Assembly: GCA_025266875.1 (NCBI GenBank)
Contig: JALLLT010000012.1
Location: forward strand, 558,001-622,000
Direction: 5' to 3'
DNA length: 64,000 bases
Source: Fennellomyces sp. T-0311
Lineage: Eukaryota; Mucoromycota; Mucoromycetes; Mucorales; Lichtheimiaceae
Both the position numbers and the translations under genes were made by a program. Position 1 is the first letter of the stretch. Every line of letters starts with the position of its first letter. Under the pieces are notes generated by a model, which saw only the letters and a program-made list of their open reading frames with translations, was not told the DNA's origin and did not search any database. Shown here piece by piece: positions 62,349-64,000 of this stretch.

Positions 62349-62850
62349 GGGGTCGTATAATTTGACGGTAAACTTTTGACGGTAAAATCTGACGGTAATG
62401 CCGGAATTTCGCCGGACATCTACCGGACAAGTCCCCGGATTTTTACTACCACAATTGCTATTTGTGGCCATGACGGTAACTTTTTGACGGTAAAAAAGTT
62501 GACGATAGAATATATGACGGTAAAAAATTGCCATACATGGCTCTGACGGTAAATGACGAAAGAAGTTCGATGGTAACTGTTTATTATGACAATATAAACA
62601 CAATTGATTTACCATAATGTTTACTTGATACTATTGCTGTAATGGTTGGGAACTACTGCTTTACCAGCTGTAGTCAATATATGAGTAGTTGCACTCCGAA
62701 TTCTGTTGTACTGGTTGCTTACTTCGTTAGGAATAGTCATTTTAAGTGACATATATCGTTGGTATGATATTGCTACTGTGTGAATGAAGTAATGAAGTCG
62801 CTGTCATATAGAAGCTATGTACCAGATTTTTAAAGTCGATGTTGAAGCTA
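62349..62850 (+). repeat. left terminal inverted repeat
   Basis: Inverse of 63487-63989. At least eight TGACGGTAA-like motifs lie between 62360 and 62560. Confidence 0.85.
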
Positions 62851-63486
62851 TGAATGTGGCGCATCTACGATAAGGTAACACAACCAGGTTTCCGGCTGAA
62901 GTGAATCAACGGCACAAAGAATGAAAAGAGACTTATGAAAGTATCTTTGAAGTTTCGGATATGCTTTATTCAATGCAACGCTCTATGCTTTTATATCTTT
63001 TGTGTATTGAATCAGCGATGGCAGTTTAGATAGTGTTTCGTCTTCAGAATTGCCTGAATGGATAGAGGACGTATAGGATCCTTTCTTTTGTTCTGACCAT
63101 GCGGATCTGAGGATGTCTTTGACATCCGCCCAGCAGTGTAATGACCGCATTGCTGTATTGGAGTCAATTCCATGTCTTGTTGAGTTTATCCCATTCGTTC
63201 ATACGGTGTAATTCTTAATCCGTGTAGACAAGTTACTATGTAAGTACACTTCGCGATGACGTTGAACCGATATGTGTTATCCGATAGGAAATATCTTCTA
63301 TTATTATCATCTGTGGTTGTTTCACCACACCGGCGAGACGACTTCTAGTGGAGTTACACTGGATTTCCTTTTTAAATACTTCTTCCGTAACTTGCTTCGC
63401 AACACAATGTAACTTGCTATACAACATGAAAGATATAGTGCCAACTCTTGCTACGCCTGCTTAACTCTTGGGAATGCGCAGCTTCA

Positions 63487-63989
63487 GAAATAGTTTTAAC
63501 ATCGACTTTAAAAATCTGGTACATAGCGTATATGACAGTGATTTCATTTCTCCGTTCTCACAGTAGCAATATCATACCAACGATATATGTCACTTAAAGT
63601 GACTATTCCTAACGAAGTAAGCAACCAGTACAACAGAATTCGGAGTGCAACTACTCATATATTGACTACAGCTGGTAAAGCAGTAGTTCCCAACCATTAC
63701 AGCAATAGTATCAAGTAAACATTATGGTAAATCAATTGTGTTTATATTGTCATAATAAACAGTTACCATCGAACTTCTTTCGTCATTTACCGTCAGAGCC
63801 ATGTATGGCAATTTTTTACCGTCATATATTCTATCGTCAACTTTTTTACCGTCAAAAAGTTACCGTCATGGCCACAAATAGCAATTGTGGTAGTAAAAAT
63901 CCGGGGACTTGTCCGGTAGATGTCCGGCGAAATTCCGGCATTACCGTCAGATTTTACCGTCAAAGTTTACCATGAAATTATACGACCCC
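63487..63989 (-). repeat. right terminal inverted repeat
   Basis: Inverse of 62349-62850 with a few substitutions, for example ACCATGAAATT where the left arm inverse reads ACCGTCAAATT near the tip. Confidence 0.85.
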
Positions 63990-63998
63990 CTCACCAAA
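63990..63998 (+). repeat. right 9-bp target-site duplication
   Basis: CTCACCAAA followed by GA, two bases before the window ends. Confidence 0.75.
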
Positions 63999-64000
63999 GA

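Larger units (their letters stand above)
62349..63989. mobile_element. 1641-bp non-autonomous DNA transposon with about 500-bp terminal inverted repeats
   Basis: The termini are GGGGTCGTATAATTT at the left and its inverse at the right, flanked by the 9-bp duplication CTCACCAAA. The arms (about 62349-62850 and 63487-63989) match at roughly 95% by eye in inverted orientation; the about 640-bp centre (62851-63486) has no transposase. TGACGGTAA-type motifs are repeated many times in the outer 200 bp of each arm. Long TIRs, a 9-bp duplication and terminal G run fit Mutator-like elements best, but the family assignment is an inference. ORFs within the arms (62142-62615 minus and 63724-63975 plus) encode the same peptide because they are the same repeat, and are not evidence of a gene. 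Confidence 0.82.

Noticed and set aside
62142..62615. 157-codon ORF repeated at 63724-63975, as a possible element-encoded protein
   Set aside because: Both ORFs are the same inverted-repeat sequence read from its two arms, and one runs on into the host minisatellite; composition follows the TGACGGTAA motif rather than a protein fold.

Overview
This is nuclear DNA of a filamentous fungus, most likely an early-diverging one of the Mucoromycota (Mucorales-like). The genes are split by many short GT-AG introns, mostly 45-110 nt, often with a CTAAC or CTGAC-like branch point. Gene content points the same way: a Rap-GAP, a YANK/STK32 kinase, an FLVCR-type transporter, a claspin/Mrc1, a UDP-GlcNAc pyrophosphorylase, and decayed HET-like and transposon genes of kinds I associate with Mucorales. 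Exon models were built by hand from splice signals and reading-frame continuity, with no transcript data. No tRNA, rRNA or CRISPR array was found.

Layout. 1-12.2 kb: a possible gene tail at the left edge, a PF03407-type glycosyltransferase, UAP1 and an F-box/LRR-like protein. 13.2-17.7 kb: two tandem GNAT acetyltransferase paralogues whose last two thirds are almost identical (gene conversion) while their starts have diverged, with a dead zinc-knuckle gag-like gene between them. 19.0-20.6 kb: a broken HET-like gene. 21.1-24.5 kb: Mrc1/claspin, followed after only 41 bp by a BET1-type SNARE assembled from four small exons. 28.2-29.7 kb: a low-complexity protein with a conserved C-terminus and a candidate PP1 docking motif (Bni4-like).

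34.7-45.2 kb is a compact signalling and trafficking block: Rap-GAP (+), G-protein alpha (-), a 13-exon VPS9-ankyrin-PX-BAR protein resembling yeast Vrl1 (-) and a YANK kinase (+, divergent from Vrl1). 45.2-47.9 kb holds a pair of diverged direct repeats and a 173-bp foldback MITE. 47.9-59 kb: a Dal5-type MFS transporter (-), a Pib1-like FYVE-RING ubiquitin ligase (-) and an FLVCR-like MFS transporter (+) with a 13-nt microexon. 60-64 kb is mobile-element territory: a decayed transposase and a complete 1.64-kb element with about 500-bp inverted termini and a 9-bp target-site duplication, inserted into a 21-bp minisatellite.

The genes do not form a pathway. Vrl1-like (Rab5-type GEF plus SNX-BAR) and Pib1-like (FYVE-RING) would both act on PI3P-rich endosomes, and Rap-GAP, G-alpha and YANK act in signalling at membranes. 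The most interesting items are the Vrl1 homologue, the TIR element, the GNAT conversion tract, the Mrc1-BET1 spacing, the microexon and a candidate GC-AG intron.
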